A stretch of DNA of 64,000 nucleotides from Muricomes intestini (lineage in GTDB: Bacteria > Bacillota > Clostridia > Lachnospirales > Lachnospiraceae): NCBI RefSeq assembly GCF_004346165.1, contig NZ_SLZZ01000002.1:124001-188000 (forward strand), written 5' to 3'. The notes beneath the pieces are model-generated. The model saw only the letters and a list, made by a program, of their open reading frames with translations, did no database searches and was not told the origin of the DNA. The position numbers and the translations under genes are program-made. Of the stretch, positions 26,938-35,918 are shown one piece after another (position 1 is the stretch's first letter; each line of letters opens with the position of its first letter).

Positions 26938-28452
26938 CTATCCCATCCCCTGAAAACAGTCAATCCGGTAGGCAACGGCTAATAGAAATCGTATTTCCTG
27001 ATCATCCAAATCAACTGCCGCCACCTCACGAATGCGTGCTAAGCGATAGGCCAGTGAATTGCGATGAATATACAAAGCCTCTGCCGTGCGCTTGAGATTT
27101 CCACCTTGGTCCAGATAAACCCGCAGTGTATGATATAAATCGGTTTCATGTTGCTGGTCATAGCGATTAAGGCGTCCCAGGGCGGGATGACAATAAGCGC
27201 CGAGCTGCTGATGGGGACTTCTATGCAATAGATCAAAAAAACTGTATCTTTCATAAAGGCACACAGATGACGCATTTCCTATCCGTTCACTGAGAGAAAG
27301 CGCCTGGCGCGCCTGAGCAAAATATTTTGTGAATTTCAAAACGTCTGTAAAACTATCACTAATGCCCACACGCGCAAAGGCAGAGTGCGCAAAAGTGGTC
27401 AGCTGGTTTATTCTGTCTGCCTCTAATTGTAGCTGATCTCCCAAGGGCACCAGTGCCGCAATGCATTCTTCGTACAGCACAAGATGTGTGCCGGGCAAGA
27501 CCTTTTTCAGACGCTCACTGACATGGCTGCGCATATGCATTTGTCCCAGATATCTTGAGTTTTGTACGCAAAGTGCACACATCGTTTTGTCGAACTGCAT
27601 ATTGGCGGCGATGATACGCCCATGAATATCCTTTTCGCCAGCTCCTATGAGCATATCGTACAGCAAATTTTCGTATTCTGAGCCATCGGCCATATGAAAC
27701 GCCGGATTGTGTGAAAACATCTCCGCTACCGCACGGCTCAGGTGCGGCATAATTTCTATATGAAGCGAAGAAATTTGGCTTTCTTGCTCCAACATCACTA
27801 AGCATCCCGCTTGTTTATTACGGTGTATAATCTTACTGTATAACTTGCGAATGGGCGAAGCCTGACAGGTAACCACATATGCATCGTCTTTATCTGGCAT
27901 GTCAGCAATTCCCGGCAGCTGCGCCACAGATCTTGTAAATTCGTAGGTGCAGTATCCTCGTTCTAAAATACCTGCCCAGAGCGTATCTGTTATGGGAAAA
28001 ACAGTGGATGTTGCCAGTACTTTGTAGCTGGCATCTAACACAATGAAGGAATTGGAGAGCCGCACTGATGCAAAATTGAGCAGAGACTGCAAGTCTTTCC
28101 CTGCTGTTTGACTGCACAGCTCGGCAATCAGATCCTCTATGCCAGCCCGGTCAAGAATCATTTTCTTGCAGCGGTTGAATACCATGTATAGTGCGTCTTC
28201 CGGCACAAAGGCGACATTTCCCTGCATCTCCATATCCGCATCAGGAAAGCGGACCGCCAGCATACATTGCGGCGGCAATTCATGTTCATTCACTTGTGCG
28301 TAGTGACCAAAATAGAGTGTGCCATACTGAAATGCTTCTTGCGTGCCGTCCAAAAACTCGATGTTTGTAATATTCATGCTATTTTCTTCATTAGCCGCAT
28401 ATTGTATCGGAAAATCCAAACTAATTGATTCCATCAGAGTCTGAAATTTCAT
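26938..28452 (-). CDS. PucR/CdaR-type transcriptional regulator
   Basis: 504-residue regulator. The C-terminal helix-turn-helix of the PucR family is unmistakable (LDQGGNLKRTAEALYIHRNSLAYRLARI, about residues 445-475). A GGDEF-like connecting region lies before it, and the N-terminal half (GIEDLIAELCSQTAGKDLQSLLNFA) is a sensory region of unknown ligand. The ATG at 28452 follows GGGAGG by 8 bases; the longer frame to 28611 would run into the divergent promoter. It is divergent from the OYE/SDR pair, so it most likely controls them. Confidence 0.85.
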   Translation of the reverse strand: MKFQTLMESISLDFPIQYAANEENSMNITNIEFLDGTQEAFQYGTLYFGHYAQVNEHELPPQCMLAVRFPDADMEMQGNVAFVPEDALYMVFNRCKKMILDRAGIEDLIAELCSQTAGKDLQSLLNFASVRLSNSFIVLDASYKVLATSTVFPITDTLWAGILERGYCTYEFTRSVAQLPGIADMPDKDDAYVVTCQASPIRKLYSKIIHRNKQAGCLVMLEQESQISSLHIEIMPHLSRAVAEMFSHNPAFHMADGSEYENLLYDMLIGAGEKDIHGRIIAANMQFDKTMCALCVQNSRYLGQMHMRSHVSERLKKVLPGTHLVLYEECIAALVPLGDQLQLEADRINQLTTFAHSAFARVGISDSFTDVLKFTKYFAQARQALSLSERIGNASSVCLYERYSFFDLLHRSPHQQLGAYCHPALGRLNRYDQQHETDLYHTLRVYLDQGGNLKRTAEALYIHRNSLAYRLARIREVAAVDLDDQEIRFLLAVAYRIDCFQGMG

Positions 28453-28599
28453 GTAAAATACCTCCCTTATAGTACTACTATAGTGCAAACTATACAAATA
28501 GTAAACAGAAAATCGTACGCAACGCACGTACAAATACACAGCGAATATTGATAAAATATTAATGATTATACTAAATATATAAAATGAAAGGAGTTCTGT

Positions 28600-30534
28600 A
28601 TGAAATATCAAAAACTCTTTACTCCGGGGAAAATCGGCTCGCTGGAGTTAAAGAACCGCATCGTCATGTCAGCAATGGGTGTTTCGTTCGCAAAATCAAC
28701 CGGTGAGACGAGTGATGACATGATTGCCTATTATGAAGAGCGCGCAAAGAATGGCTGTGGCCTTATTATCACAGAAATTACCCGCATTGATGATGTGAAC
28801 GGCGTAGGTACCAATTGCCAGCTTTCGCTCACGGACGCAAAGCATATCCCGCAGATGGAGCGGCTTGTGATGGCTGTGCACAAGCATGGGGCTAAGCTGT
28901 TTCCGCAGCTTCATCATCCGGGCCGGCAAACCCATGCACGCCTGATGCAGGGGCGTCCGCCGGTTGCACCATCCCCTATTCCGTGCGGTAAATGTAAAGA
29001 AATGCCGCACGAATTAACGACGAAGGAATGCGAGGATATCCGTAATGCATTCGTAAAAGGTGCGGTACTCGCGCAGATGGCCGGCTGCGATGGTGTGGAG
29101 CTGCATGCGGCACATGGTTATCTGCTCAATCAATTCTTAAGTCCGCATACGAATAAACGTACGGATAAATATGGCGGCTGCTTCTCTAATCGGATGCGCA
29201 TTATGGCTGAAATCATCACGGCCATCAAGCATATGTGCGGCCGGGAGTTCCCCATAAGCGTACGCATCAGCGCAGACGAGTTTATCGATGGCGGCAATGC
29301 GCTGGAGGACAGCGTGAAAATCGCCCGAACCTTGGAAAGCTATGGTGTGGACGCTATAAACGTCAGCAGCGGCACCTACGAATCCGGCATTACAATTATT
29401 GAACCCAACTCCTATCCCCAGGGCTGGAAAAAACATCTTGCCGCCACGATCCGTAAAAACGTTAAAATTCCCGTGATTGCAGTCAACTGCATCAAGGAAC
29501 CCGGCATGGCAGAGCAATTACTCGAGGAAGGCGTATGCGATTTCACGGCTCTTGGGCGTGCGCATCTGGCAGATGCCGCCTGGGTGAAAAAGGCTAAAGC
29601 CGGAGATGATATTGCAATCCGGAAATGCCTGGGCTGTATGTACTGTTTCGGGGAACTAGAAAGTGGCCGCAAATGTAAATGTGCAATCAATGCCACTTTG
29701 AGCCGTGAACGCGAATTTGCGAACTGGAACTATAATGGGGACGAACGCACAGCAGTCGTGGTCGGGGGCGGGCCTGCCGGCATGGAAGCCGCACGAGTAC
29801 TGGCACAACGCAAATTCAATGTCGTTCTTTTTGAAAAAACCAGCGTCCTTGGCGGACAACTTAACGCCGCTTCCAAGCCGCCTCACAAGGAGAAGATCGG
29901 CTGGCTGGTAGAAACTATGGCCGAAGAACTAAGACGGCTCAACGTAGACATACGCCTCAATACTGAAGCAACCGTAGAGATTGTTAAGCCACTCGGCCCC
30001 GCCGTCGTTTTTGTAGCCGCAGGTGCTGCGCCCATAATTCCGCAGATACCTGGCGTCGACCGTGCAAACGTGATCACCGCTGAGGAGTATCTCCAAAATG
30101 GTGCGGATGTGGGCAAGTCTGTAGCCGTCATCGGTTCCGGCCTGACGGGCTGCGAAACAGCCGAGGATCTGGCGGGCAAGGGACATAAGGTGACGCTAGT
30201 GGAAATGCTCAAGAAAGTGGGGCCAGGCGTAAACGAAACAGTGCTCTATGATGTAATGAGTCGTTTTAACAAAGGAGATACCGCCATTTTGACAAGTCAC
30301 CGCCTGATGGATATTACTGATCAGGGCGTGGTACTGCTAGATATGAAGGCGACAGCCACCACAGTACTGCCGGTGGATACAGTCGTGCTGGCGATGGGTG
30401 TAAGACCGCGTTGTAATGTAGCACAGCCATTCATTGATACCTTTGACGATGTCATCCTCATCGGTGATAACGTAAAGGGCGGTCGCATAGCAGAGGCCAT
30501 TTCCGACGGCTTTTCAAGAGCATTCTCATTTTAA
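28600..30534 (+). CDS. Multidomain FMN/4Fe-4S/FAD ene-reductase (2,4-dienoyl-CoA reductase/BaiCD-like)
   Basis: 644-residue flavoenzyme of the OYE superfamily with three cofactors. An FMN TIM barrel covers about residues 1-340 (ELHAAHGYLLNQFLSPHTNKRTD cut here to its key His pair). A cysteine cluster for 4Fe-4S follows (CLGCMYCFGELESGRKCKC, about 347-365). An FAD/NAD-binding half comes last (VVVGGGPAGMEAARVLA; VAVIGSGLTGCETAEDLAGK). Relatives reduce dienoyl-CoA, bile-acid intermediates, ketosteroids or plant phenolics, so the substrate is open. GGAG precedes the ATG. It forms an operon with the SDR 15 bases downstream, under the divergent PucR-type regulator. The 28453-28599 gap is AT-rich and should hold both promoters. 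Confidence 0.88.
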   Translation: MKYQKLFTPGKIGSLELKNRIVMSAMGVSFAKSTGETSDDMIAYYEERAKNGCGLIITEITRIDDVNGVGTNCQLSLTDAKHIPQMERLVMAVHKHGAKLFPQLHHPGRQTHARLMQGRPPVAPSPIPCGKCKEMPHELTTKECEDIRNAFVKGAVLAQMAGCDGVELHAAHGYLLNQFLSPHTNKRTDKYGGCFSNRMRIMAEIITAIKHMCGREFPISVRISADEFIDGGNALEDSVKIARTLESYGVDAINVSSGTYESGITIIEPNSYPQGWKKHLAATIRKNVKIPVIAVNCIKEPGMAEQLLEEGVCDFTALGRAHLADAAWVKKAKAGDDIAIRKCLGCMYCFGELESGRKCKCAINATLSREREFANWNYNGDERTAVVVGGGPAGMEAARVLAQRKFNVVLFEKTSVLGGQLNAASKPPHKEKIGWLVETMAEELRRLNVDIRLNTEATVEIVKPLGPAVVFVAAGAAPIIPQIPGVDRANVITAEEYLQNGADVGKSVAVIGSGLTGCETAEDLAGKGHKVTLVEMLKKVGPGVNETVLYDVMSRFNKGDTAILTSHRLMDITDQGVVLLDMKATATTVLPVDTVVLAMGVRPRCNVAQPFIDTFDDVILIGDNVKGGRIAEAISDGFSRAFSF

Positions 30535-30549
30535 GGAGGGAGAGGTAGT

Positions 30550-31404
30550 ATGAAAGATTTCAAAGGAAAAACGGCCCTCATCACTGGTGCAGGCAATGGC
30601 TTTGGCGCAGAATTTGCCAAAGAAGCTGCCCTGCGCGAGATGAAACTTGTGTTGGTAGACATTGACGGCGAGGACGTACAACGAACGCTGGCAGCCTGCA
30701 AAGAGATGGGTGCAGAAGGCATTGCTCTGGAGCTGGATGTTTCGCTCTATGAAAATGTTAAGAAGATGGTGAGCACAGCAATGGAAGCATATGGCTCTAT
30801 TGATTTGTTAATCAACAATGCGGGGATCGCGATAGGCGGTGTTATCTGGGAAACACCCGTTCAGGATTACGACTGGACTTTAAGCATTAACGTACAGGCG
30901 CAGGTATATGCCATGCATGAGGTAATTCCTATCATGCTCAAACAAGGAAGCGATTGTCACATTGTCAATGTAGCTTCCGTAGCAGGTGTAATCACATCTG
31001 ACGGCTTGGCAGCATACCATATGTCCAAACACGCAAGCGTTGCGCTATCCGAGAGTGTACTGATGGACCTGCAGGCGATTGGTGCAAGCATCGGCATGTC
31101 TGTATACTGTCCCGGTTTTGTGCAGACGGATTTGCACCACTACGAGCGGCACCGTCCTGAACGTTTTGCAAAAGGCGACGATTCCTACTATAAGAGCACA
31201 GCCTACCAGAATGTACTTAAACGTGCCGAGTATGTGATTACGACAGGAATACCCATTGATAGCGTGGGGATGAGTGTATTTATCGCAATTGAGGAAAACC
31301 AGTTTTATATTTTAACGCATCCGAAGTATTTCCCGTTGATTGGAACGCGGTGTAAGGATATACTGGAAGGTCGCATCCCAAATATTGAGAATATTCCCCG
31401 GTAA
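30550..31404 (+). CDS. Short-chain dehydrogenase/reductase
   Basis: 284-residue classical SDR. Cofactor motif TGAGNGFG (residues 13-20), acidic residue VLVDIDG favouring NAD, structural NNAG (about 93) and the catalytic YHMSK (about residues 157-161) after VNVASVAG. It would oxidise or reduce a hydroxyl/keto group on the compound handled by the ene-reductase upstream. The pair ends at a clear terminator, so it is a two-gene unit. Confidence 0.92.
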   Translation: MKDFKGKTALITGAGNGFGAEFAKEAALREMKLVLVDIDGEDVQRTLAACKEMGAEGIALELDVSLYENVKKMVSTAMEAYGSIDLLINNAGIAIGGVIWETPVQDYDWTLSINVQAQVYAMHEVIPIMLKQGSDCHIVNVASVAGVITSDGLAAYHMSKHASVALSESVLMDLQAIGASIGMSVYCPGFVQTDLHHYERHRPERFAKGDDSYYKSTAYQNVLKRAEYVITTGIPIDSVGMSVFIAIEENQFYILTHPKYFPLIGTRCKDILEGRIPNIENIPR

Positions 31405-31433
31405 AATAGTGTTTTCGACACTTCAACTCCCTG

Positions 31434-31467
31434 CCCCTCAATCTTGAGGGGTTGGGGCTTTTCTTTT
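31434..31467 (+). terminator. Rho-independent terminator after the OYE/SDR operon
   Basis: CCCCTCAA-TC-TTGAGGGG (31434-31451) followed by a GC-short gap and TTTTCTTTT. Confidence 0.85.
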
Positions 31468-31490
31468 ATCCCTTTTTTCTTTATAATACT

Positions 31491-31672
31491 TATATGAATG
31501 ATACGAGGGTCAAAAGGTTATGCGTTTCATGCTTGCATGAAAAAGCATAACTTTGGGACCCCTAAAACATGAGAATGCAACCCGATTAGGGTGGAATTCT
31601 CATGTTTTTAGGATTGTTAGAGCACGTAGTGCGTAACAATCCGTACGTATCAAGGGGCAAAATACCTTTTGA
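31491..31672. repeat. Structured repeat family A, copy 1
   Basis: About 182 bp, homologous along its whole length to 51116-51300. It begins TATATGAATGATAC and folds into several arms. GGTTATGC pairs with GCATAAC around a TTTCATGC/GCATGAAA stem, CTAAAACATGAGAAT with ATTCTCATGTTTTTAG, and GATTGTTA with TAACAATC. The segment AAAAGG near the start can pair with CCTTTT at the end, closing the structure. No coding capacity is evident. It lies in the gap after the SDR terminator. Confidence 0.75.
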
Positions 31673-31675
31673 GCT

Positions 31676-31807
31676 TTAATAAATGACGCAGTTCCATTTT
31701 ATCTTCCTTTGGCTAAGGGGAAAGTTTTTTAGTTCCGTATCTTCACGCACCATTGTATGTATTTTACCATCGCAAATTGGGCAGCGTATGCGTTCTGCTT
31801 CTTTCAA
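31676..31807 (-). pseudogene. Truncated cysteine-rich KTR-type protein
   Basis: 43-residue frame from TTG 31807, with GGAGG at good distance. It reads MKEAERIRCPICDGKIHTMV and then REDTELKNFPL, matching the small zinc-ribbon KTR proteins carried by conjugative elements. The second CPxC pair is lost because the frame shifts after FPL. It sits directly after the ABC permease stop, so this module was probably mobile-element cargo. Confidence 0.55.
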
Positions 31808-31823
31808 AATTCTGCCCTCCAAG

Positions 31824-32540
31824 CTATTTAGATTTCTGTTTTTTCAAAAGGATACCACACACGATAATTGCCGCAACAAACACAAGTAACAAGTACCACA
31901 GATTTTCCAACCGAAATCCACCGTCTATCATTAGTTTATAACCCCAAGAGGCAGGAAAAATCTCCCCAATAATCTCAAAAGTTTTGGGAAGCAGTTCAAT
32001 AGGGAACATAATTCCCGAAAGCATTATGCACGGTAAAAATACAAGCTGTGCAATCATTGTCAGTTTGGCTTGATTTTTTACGACCAGTCCCAAAATACTT
32101 CCAATACTCAGCGATACAATAACATAGATAGCAAGTGCAAGAAAGAACAGGGGTAAATTGGTTGGCAAAGCCGCTTCAAACAGAATAGGGGCAAGCAGGA
32201 ATATGATAATACACATAATCATCAAATGAACAAATGCAGAGATAACCATTGTAACCAATCCCAAATAGAGTGGCACTCCGTTTGCCTTGTAAACCTTTTT
32301 AATATCACTCCCATAGGTTTCAATCAAGGAGGGAGGCAATCCGATAAATGCCCCCATTGACACACCCATTACAATCATTGACGATATCAGGGTGCCTTTC
32401 ATTTCAGGCATTACAGAGGTAAAAATACCACCCATAAGCAGGAAGAAAGTAAGCGGAACAATATAACAGGTAACAAGCAAGGATTTACTCCGTATATCTA
32501 GTTTCCATTGCAATGCCACGCCATATAAAAAAGCTCTCAT
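31824..32540 (-). CDS. ABC-2 type transporter permease
   Basis: 238-residue membrane protein with six hydrophobic segments in the ABC-2 pattern (LLVTCYIVPLTFFLLMGGIF; LPCIMLSGIMFPIELLPKTF). It pairs with the ATPase immediately upstream, whose stop overlaps this start as ATGA. Exporters of this type move drugs, peptides or lipids. The MerR regulator at the head of the operon points to an inducible export system. Confidence 0.88.
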   Translation of the reverse strand: MRAFLYGVALQWKLDIRSKSLLVTCYIVPLTFFLLMGGIFTSVMPEMKGTLISSMIVMGVSMGAFIGLPPSLIETYGSDIKKVYKANGVPLYLGLVTMVISAFVHLMIMCIIIFLLAPILFEAALPTNLPLFFLALAIYVIVSLSIGSILGLVVKNQAKLTMIAQLVFLPCIMLSGIMFPIELLPKTFEIIGEIFPASWGYKLMIDGGFRLENLWYLLLVFVAAIIVCGILLKKQKSK

Positions 32541-33352
32541 TCTTCCGCCCTCCTTGCCATCTCCATAAAATGCTGTTCCAGCGTACCTCTATCCACCTTA
32601 ATGTCTAAGACCTTTGTTCCTTTTTGCTTTAGCTCTCCGAGCAGAGACAGCAACACATTTTCGATATTGTCTGCTTCAAAGGTTTCACTTCCCCGCCCTG
32701 TTTTGATATGAATAAAATACTTTTTCCCTATTTTGTTGGTAAGTTCTGAAGCAGTTCCGCAAAATACAATTTTGCCGTCATTCAAAATAGCAATTCTATC
32801 GCACAATGTTTCTACTTCTGCCATATCGTGGCTTGCCAACACAACCGTTTTCCTCTGTGATTTCAGATTGCGGATTTGATCGTGCAGCGATAGCCTGCCC
32901 TCTACATCCAAGCCTGCAGTCGGCTCATCGAGAAAAATAATATCGGGATTGCTGACAAGGGCAAGAGCCAAATGTAACCGTCTTTTTTGTCCTGTGGACA
33001 GCTGCACATACTGTTTTTTCTCGATTTCCCGAAGTCCAAGGGAATGAATCAAGGTATCATCTATTTTGACCTTGTTCCATTTGGCGAATAGCTGCATAGC
33101 CTCCATAGGCTTGATATGGGCAGGGAGTGAGGAAGACTGCAGTTGAATTCCCATTTTCCCGTTTATGGTAATTGCGCCACTGTCGTAATTTTTCAGCCCC
33201 TCGATACATTCCAGTGCAGTCGTTTTTCCTGCACCGTTGATACCGAGCAGGGCAAAGATTTCCCCTTTTGTTATTTGAAAGCTAATTTCCTTTAGAACAA
33301 TGTCATTGCCATAACTTTTCTTTAACCTGCTAATCTCGATTGCATTACTCAT
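32537..33352 (-). CDS. ABC transporter ATP-binding protein
   Basis: 271-residue ATPase. Walker A is GINGAGKTTALE, the signature is LSTGQKRRLHLAL (a variant of LSGGQ) and Walker B is DIIFLDEPTAGLD, with the switch histidine in LASHDMAE. A C-terminal extension after about residue 215 is typical of ABC-2 exporters. The ATG at 33352 follows GAGGAG by 7 bases and overlaps the regulator's 3' end, giving a tight three-gene operon. Confidence 0.92.
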   Translation of the reverse strand: MSNAIEISRLKKSYGNDIVLKEISFQITKGEIFALLGINGAGKTTALECIEGLKNYDSGAITINGKMGIQLQSSSLPAHIKPMEAMQLFAKWNKVKIDDTLIHSLGLREIEKKQYVQLSTGQKRRLHLALALVSNPDIIFLDEPTAGLDVEGRLSLHDQIRNLKSQRKTVVLASHDMAEVETLCDRIAILNDGKIVFCGTASELTNKIGKKYFIHIKTGRGSETFEADNIENVLLSLLGELKQKGTKVLDIKVDRGTLEQHFMEMARRAEE

Positions 33353-34148
33353 CCTGTATCTCCTCAAACGGATTAACTCCGATACTCGAAAAATAAATCC
33401 CCAAAGCAGGCTCTAAATAGGCACCGATAATCGCCTGCTTTTCCTCCCATTCATTGGCGGCATTTTCAAAGTTACCGATTTCCATTAACTTTGGGAGCAT
33501 ACTCATATCACCATTTGTAAATTCAACAATCAAATCCCAATAAGTCTTTGTAAGCTGCTGACACTTTTCGCTTTCGGGCGGCACATTTTCCTTTTGAAGC
33601 TGTAAGATTTCATCACTCAAACGATTAAATCTATCCATAAAAGCCAAGCCGCTTTCCCTATCAAAACGACAGCGGATATGGTCAAGAGTATCATCATCAA
33701 ACTTTTTAATCAGATAGTAATACTCGTTATTCATCTGAAGATTGACGATAATATCAGCGTATTTCTTAAAATCCACCGTCTGCATTTGCAGCACTTCTGT
33801 CCGCAGCTGTTCTATTGCTGTCAAAGAAACGGATAGCTGTTCCATCTTTTTGCGTATATCATTCGCCTGCTCCGTCAGTGCGTTTGCAACATCCGCAGGC
33901 ATATCCAGAGAAATCAGCCGTTCTTTTATATCACTCAGTGAAAATCCCAACGACTTTAAAGATATAATTTGATGTAATATAATTAAATCTTTATCGGTAT
34001 AAAGTCTGCGCCCGCCCTCGCTCTCTGCCGAAGGCGCAAGCAGTCCCTCTTTATCGTAATATTGCAGGGTACGGACGGTAACACCCATTTTTTTCGCCAC
34101 TTCCCCCACAGTCATATATCCCTGCGGTATTACCTTGTATTTTGCCAT
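33345..34148 (-). CDS. MerR-family regulator with TipA-like ligand domain
   Basis: 267 residues. The MerR winged helix occupies about residues 11-80 (YMTVGEVAKKMGVTVRTLQYYDKEGLL). A coiled coil (QANDIRKKMEQLSVSL) and a C-terminal helical domain like that of TipA-type multidrug sensors follow. It heads the ABC operon and probably activates it. The start has AGGGGG upstream. Confidence 0.9.
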   Translation of the reverse strand: MAKYKVIPQGYMTVGEVAKKMGVTVRTLQYYDKEGLLAPSAESEGGRRLYTDKDLIILHQIISLKSLGFSLSDIKERLISLDMPADVANALTEQANDIRKKMEQLSVSLTAIEQLRTEVLQMQTVDFKKYADIIVNLQMNNEYYYLIKKFDDDTLDHIRCRFDRESGLAFMDRFNRLSDEILQLQKENVPPESEKCQQLTKTYWDLIVEFTNGDMSMLPKLMEIGNFENAANEWEEKQAIIGAYLEPALGIYFSSIGVNPFEEIQDE

Positions 34149-34266
34149 ACTGATAGCACCCCCTATGCTATATTATAAATCATTACGCAGCGTCACAAGC
34201 AAGACTTTTTGAAAAATTTTTATGTTGTACAGTTCTGTCATGCAAATTGTCTCAAGATCATTGATT

Positions 34267-34590
34267 TTACTGACCTTTTTGGATATCTTCTTCGGGTGAT
34301 ACACGAAAACCGATTGTCTTATTTGCCATTTCTATCTGCTTTGACGGAAACAGGTGAGCATAGCGGTAAGTTATTTCAATACTTTCGTGTCCTACTCTAT
34401 CGTCAATCGCCACCGCCGAAAATCCCATATCAATCAGTAAGCTGATGTGGCTGTGCCTCAAATCGTGAATTCTTATGCGTTTTACACCCCCTCTGTCCAT
34501 CTCGTGGTGCAGATAACTCTTTGTCACCGTAAAAATGCGGTCTTTCTTCTTCAGTCCGTAAAGTATTATCAGGCATTCTATAACAAATTT
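34267..34590 (-). pseudogene. C-terminal fragment of a tyrosine recombinase
   Basis: The frame (open from about 34590) carries the catalytic end of a phage/ICE integrase. HDLRHSHISLL gives the His-x-x-Arg box, and GHESIEITYRYAHLF gives the final His and the nucleophilic Tyr. The N-terminal arm and core-binding domains are missing. The fragment is fused to a nitroreductase scrap, so it is a relic of an integrated element. Confidence 0.75.
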
Positions 34591-34745
34591 ATTTTTACCT
34601 TTTCATGCAAAATAAAAGAAGTCTCAATCAGTTCCTCGGCAATGCCAAGCGAGGCCGCTGCTATAACAATGTTTTGAGCCACAACGCCAAGGTCAATCAG
34701 CTCCGCTCCTTTTGGAAATGCTTCTTTGCATTCTGCTATAAGACA
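34578..34745 (-). pseudogene. C-terminal fragment of a nitroreductase-family protein
   Basis: Open stretch reading KGAELIDLGVVAQNIVIAAA then SLGIAEELIE, ending in TAG at 34580-34578. The DxGxxAQNxxLAAxSLG pattern is typical of the FMN-binding helix of nitroreductases. No other part of the gene remains. Confidence 0.55.
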
Positions 34746-35425
34746 GAATCCAAGTACCCAAGTAACTCTGTTTTACTAAGCGGTTCGGTGTGGCTTAGCA
34801 CACAGTAATTGCAGTCAATTTCCTCGATTATATGAATGAGAGATTTCAGCTTGGATTTGTCCATATAGCCATTGTTGTAAAAATCCTCGCTGGTGGCATC
34901 TCCTAAAAACAGCGCCTTTTCTTCGGGGATGTAAATCAAAGTTGTATCCTCCGAATGGGGAGCGGCCGTCTCAAAAAGCTGTGCCGTCATACCGCCAAGA
35001 TTCAAAACAAGCCTGTCCTCGAACTGAATGGCCGATGGTGTGGCAACAATGCTTTGCCCTCCGGCGTATTCTTTCGCAAGACATTCATCATCCCGTTTGA
35101 GAAAAGCTTCATATCCACTCTCTGAAAGCCGCTCTTTCTCACGGCACAGTAACTCGCTTGTTTTCGCTCCTGCAATGGAGAGCCCGTGGATCCGGTGCAT
35201 TCCAAAGGTGTGATCCCAATGCCAATGGGTAATGGCGGTGAGGTTCGGTTTTCTCAGTCCGGCGACGTCTAAGGCAGCATAGAACTCGTCCACATGATGG
35301 GCGGAGGCTCCTGCGTCAATAACGAGCGCAATCTTCTCTCCTTTGACATAGGCAAGCATAGGGCGGTCGGTCTCCGGCTGATGGGGATAATAATAAATAT
35401 GTTCGGTTAGCCGCTTCATCTCCAT
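34736..35425 (-). CDS. MBL-fold metallohydrolase
   Basis: 229-residue metallo-beta-lactamase-fold hydrolase. The zinc motif is THWHWDHTFGM (HxHxDH), with further ligands at APHSEDTTLIY and LGDATSED. The ATG at 35425 follows AAAGGTGGG. The longer frame to 35521 adds 32 residues that look like a scrap of another gene. Substrate unknown. Intact although its neighbours on both sides are fragments. Confidence 0.85.
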   Translation of the reverse strand: MEMKRLTEHIYYYPHQPETDRPMLAYVKGEKIALVIDAGASAHHVDEFYAALDVAGLRKPNLTAITHWHWDHTFGMHRIHGLSIAGAKTSELLCREKERLSESGYEAFLKRDDECLAKEYAGGQSIVATPSAIQFEDRLVLNLGGMTAQLFETAAPHSEDTTLIYIPEEKALFLGDATSEDFYNNGYMDKSKLKSLIHIIEEIDCNYCVLSHTEPLSKTELLGYLDSVL

Positions 35426-35539
35426 TTTGTATCCCACCTTTCGGGCAGTAGGACACAGAGCGCGGCCTCCCGAAATTCCGACAGCACGACGACTGTTTTG
35501 ATATAAATCATTGCTGTTCATCTGTTTTATCCTTCCATC

Positions 35540-35767
35540 TCAATCGAATTGATTGCCTGTCAACTTCGCAACCTCTCCAATGAATTCTTGTAGCAGGGTG
35601 ACCGACAACGGCATATCTGTTCCTGCCGCCGCAAAGACAGCATCAACCTTGTGCTTATAATCGGACGGGCGTAGAGCGAATCTGTCAATCATCTTAACAG
35701 CCTTTTTCTCGTTCAAGCAGTATTCTTCATTCAGCGCAAACAGCACATGATTCAGCGCCGAAATCAC
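35540..35767 (-). pseudogene. C-terminal fragment, DUF4037-like nucleotidyltransferase
   Basis: 75-residue frame ISALNHVLFALNEEYCLNEK with KAVKMIDRFALRPSDYKHKV matching the helical tail of DUF4037-type nucleotidyltransferase-domain proteins. The catalytic domain is absent. The frame begins within the flavodoxin scrap. Confidence 0.45.
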
Positions 35768-35849
35768 CGCCTATCACAGCAGCAATAGCTTCTGCCATCA
35801 TTCTTGTTGTGCCGGAAAAGGAATAATATGCGATTAAAATATTGCTCAT
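35765..35849 (-). pseudogene. N-terminal fragment of a flavodoxin
   Basis: ATG 35849 begins MSNILIAYYSFSGTTRMMAE, the FMN phosphate loop of flavodoxin, with a GGAG upstream. About 28 codons later similarity ends where the next fragment begins. Confidence 0.6.
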
Positions 35850-35918
35850 AAGCGCCGACTCCAATATGGCGTAAATTTTACATTATGTTACGTAGATAAC
35901 CTAAAAATATTGTGATTG

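Noticed and set aside
29412-30212. Long antisense frames inside the OYE gene
   Set aside because: Shadows of a well-supported gene with higher GC; no start signals or family features.
31491-31672. Repeat A as a tRNA-like or riboswitch element
   Set aside because: It occurs in two unrelated contexts (after an SDR terminator and between ECF genes), so a gene-specific riboswitch role is unlikely.
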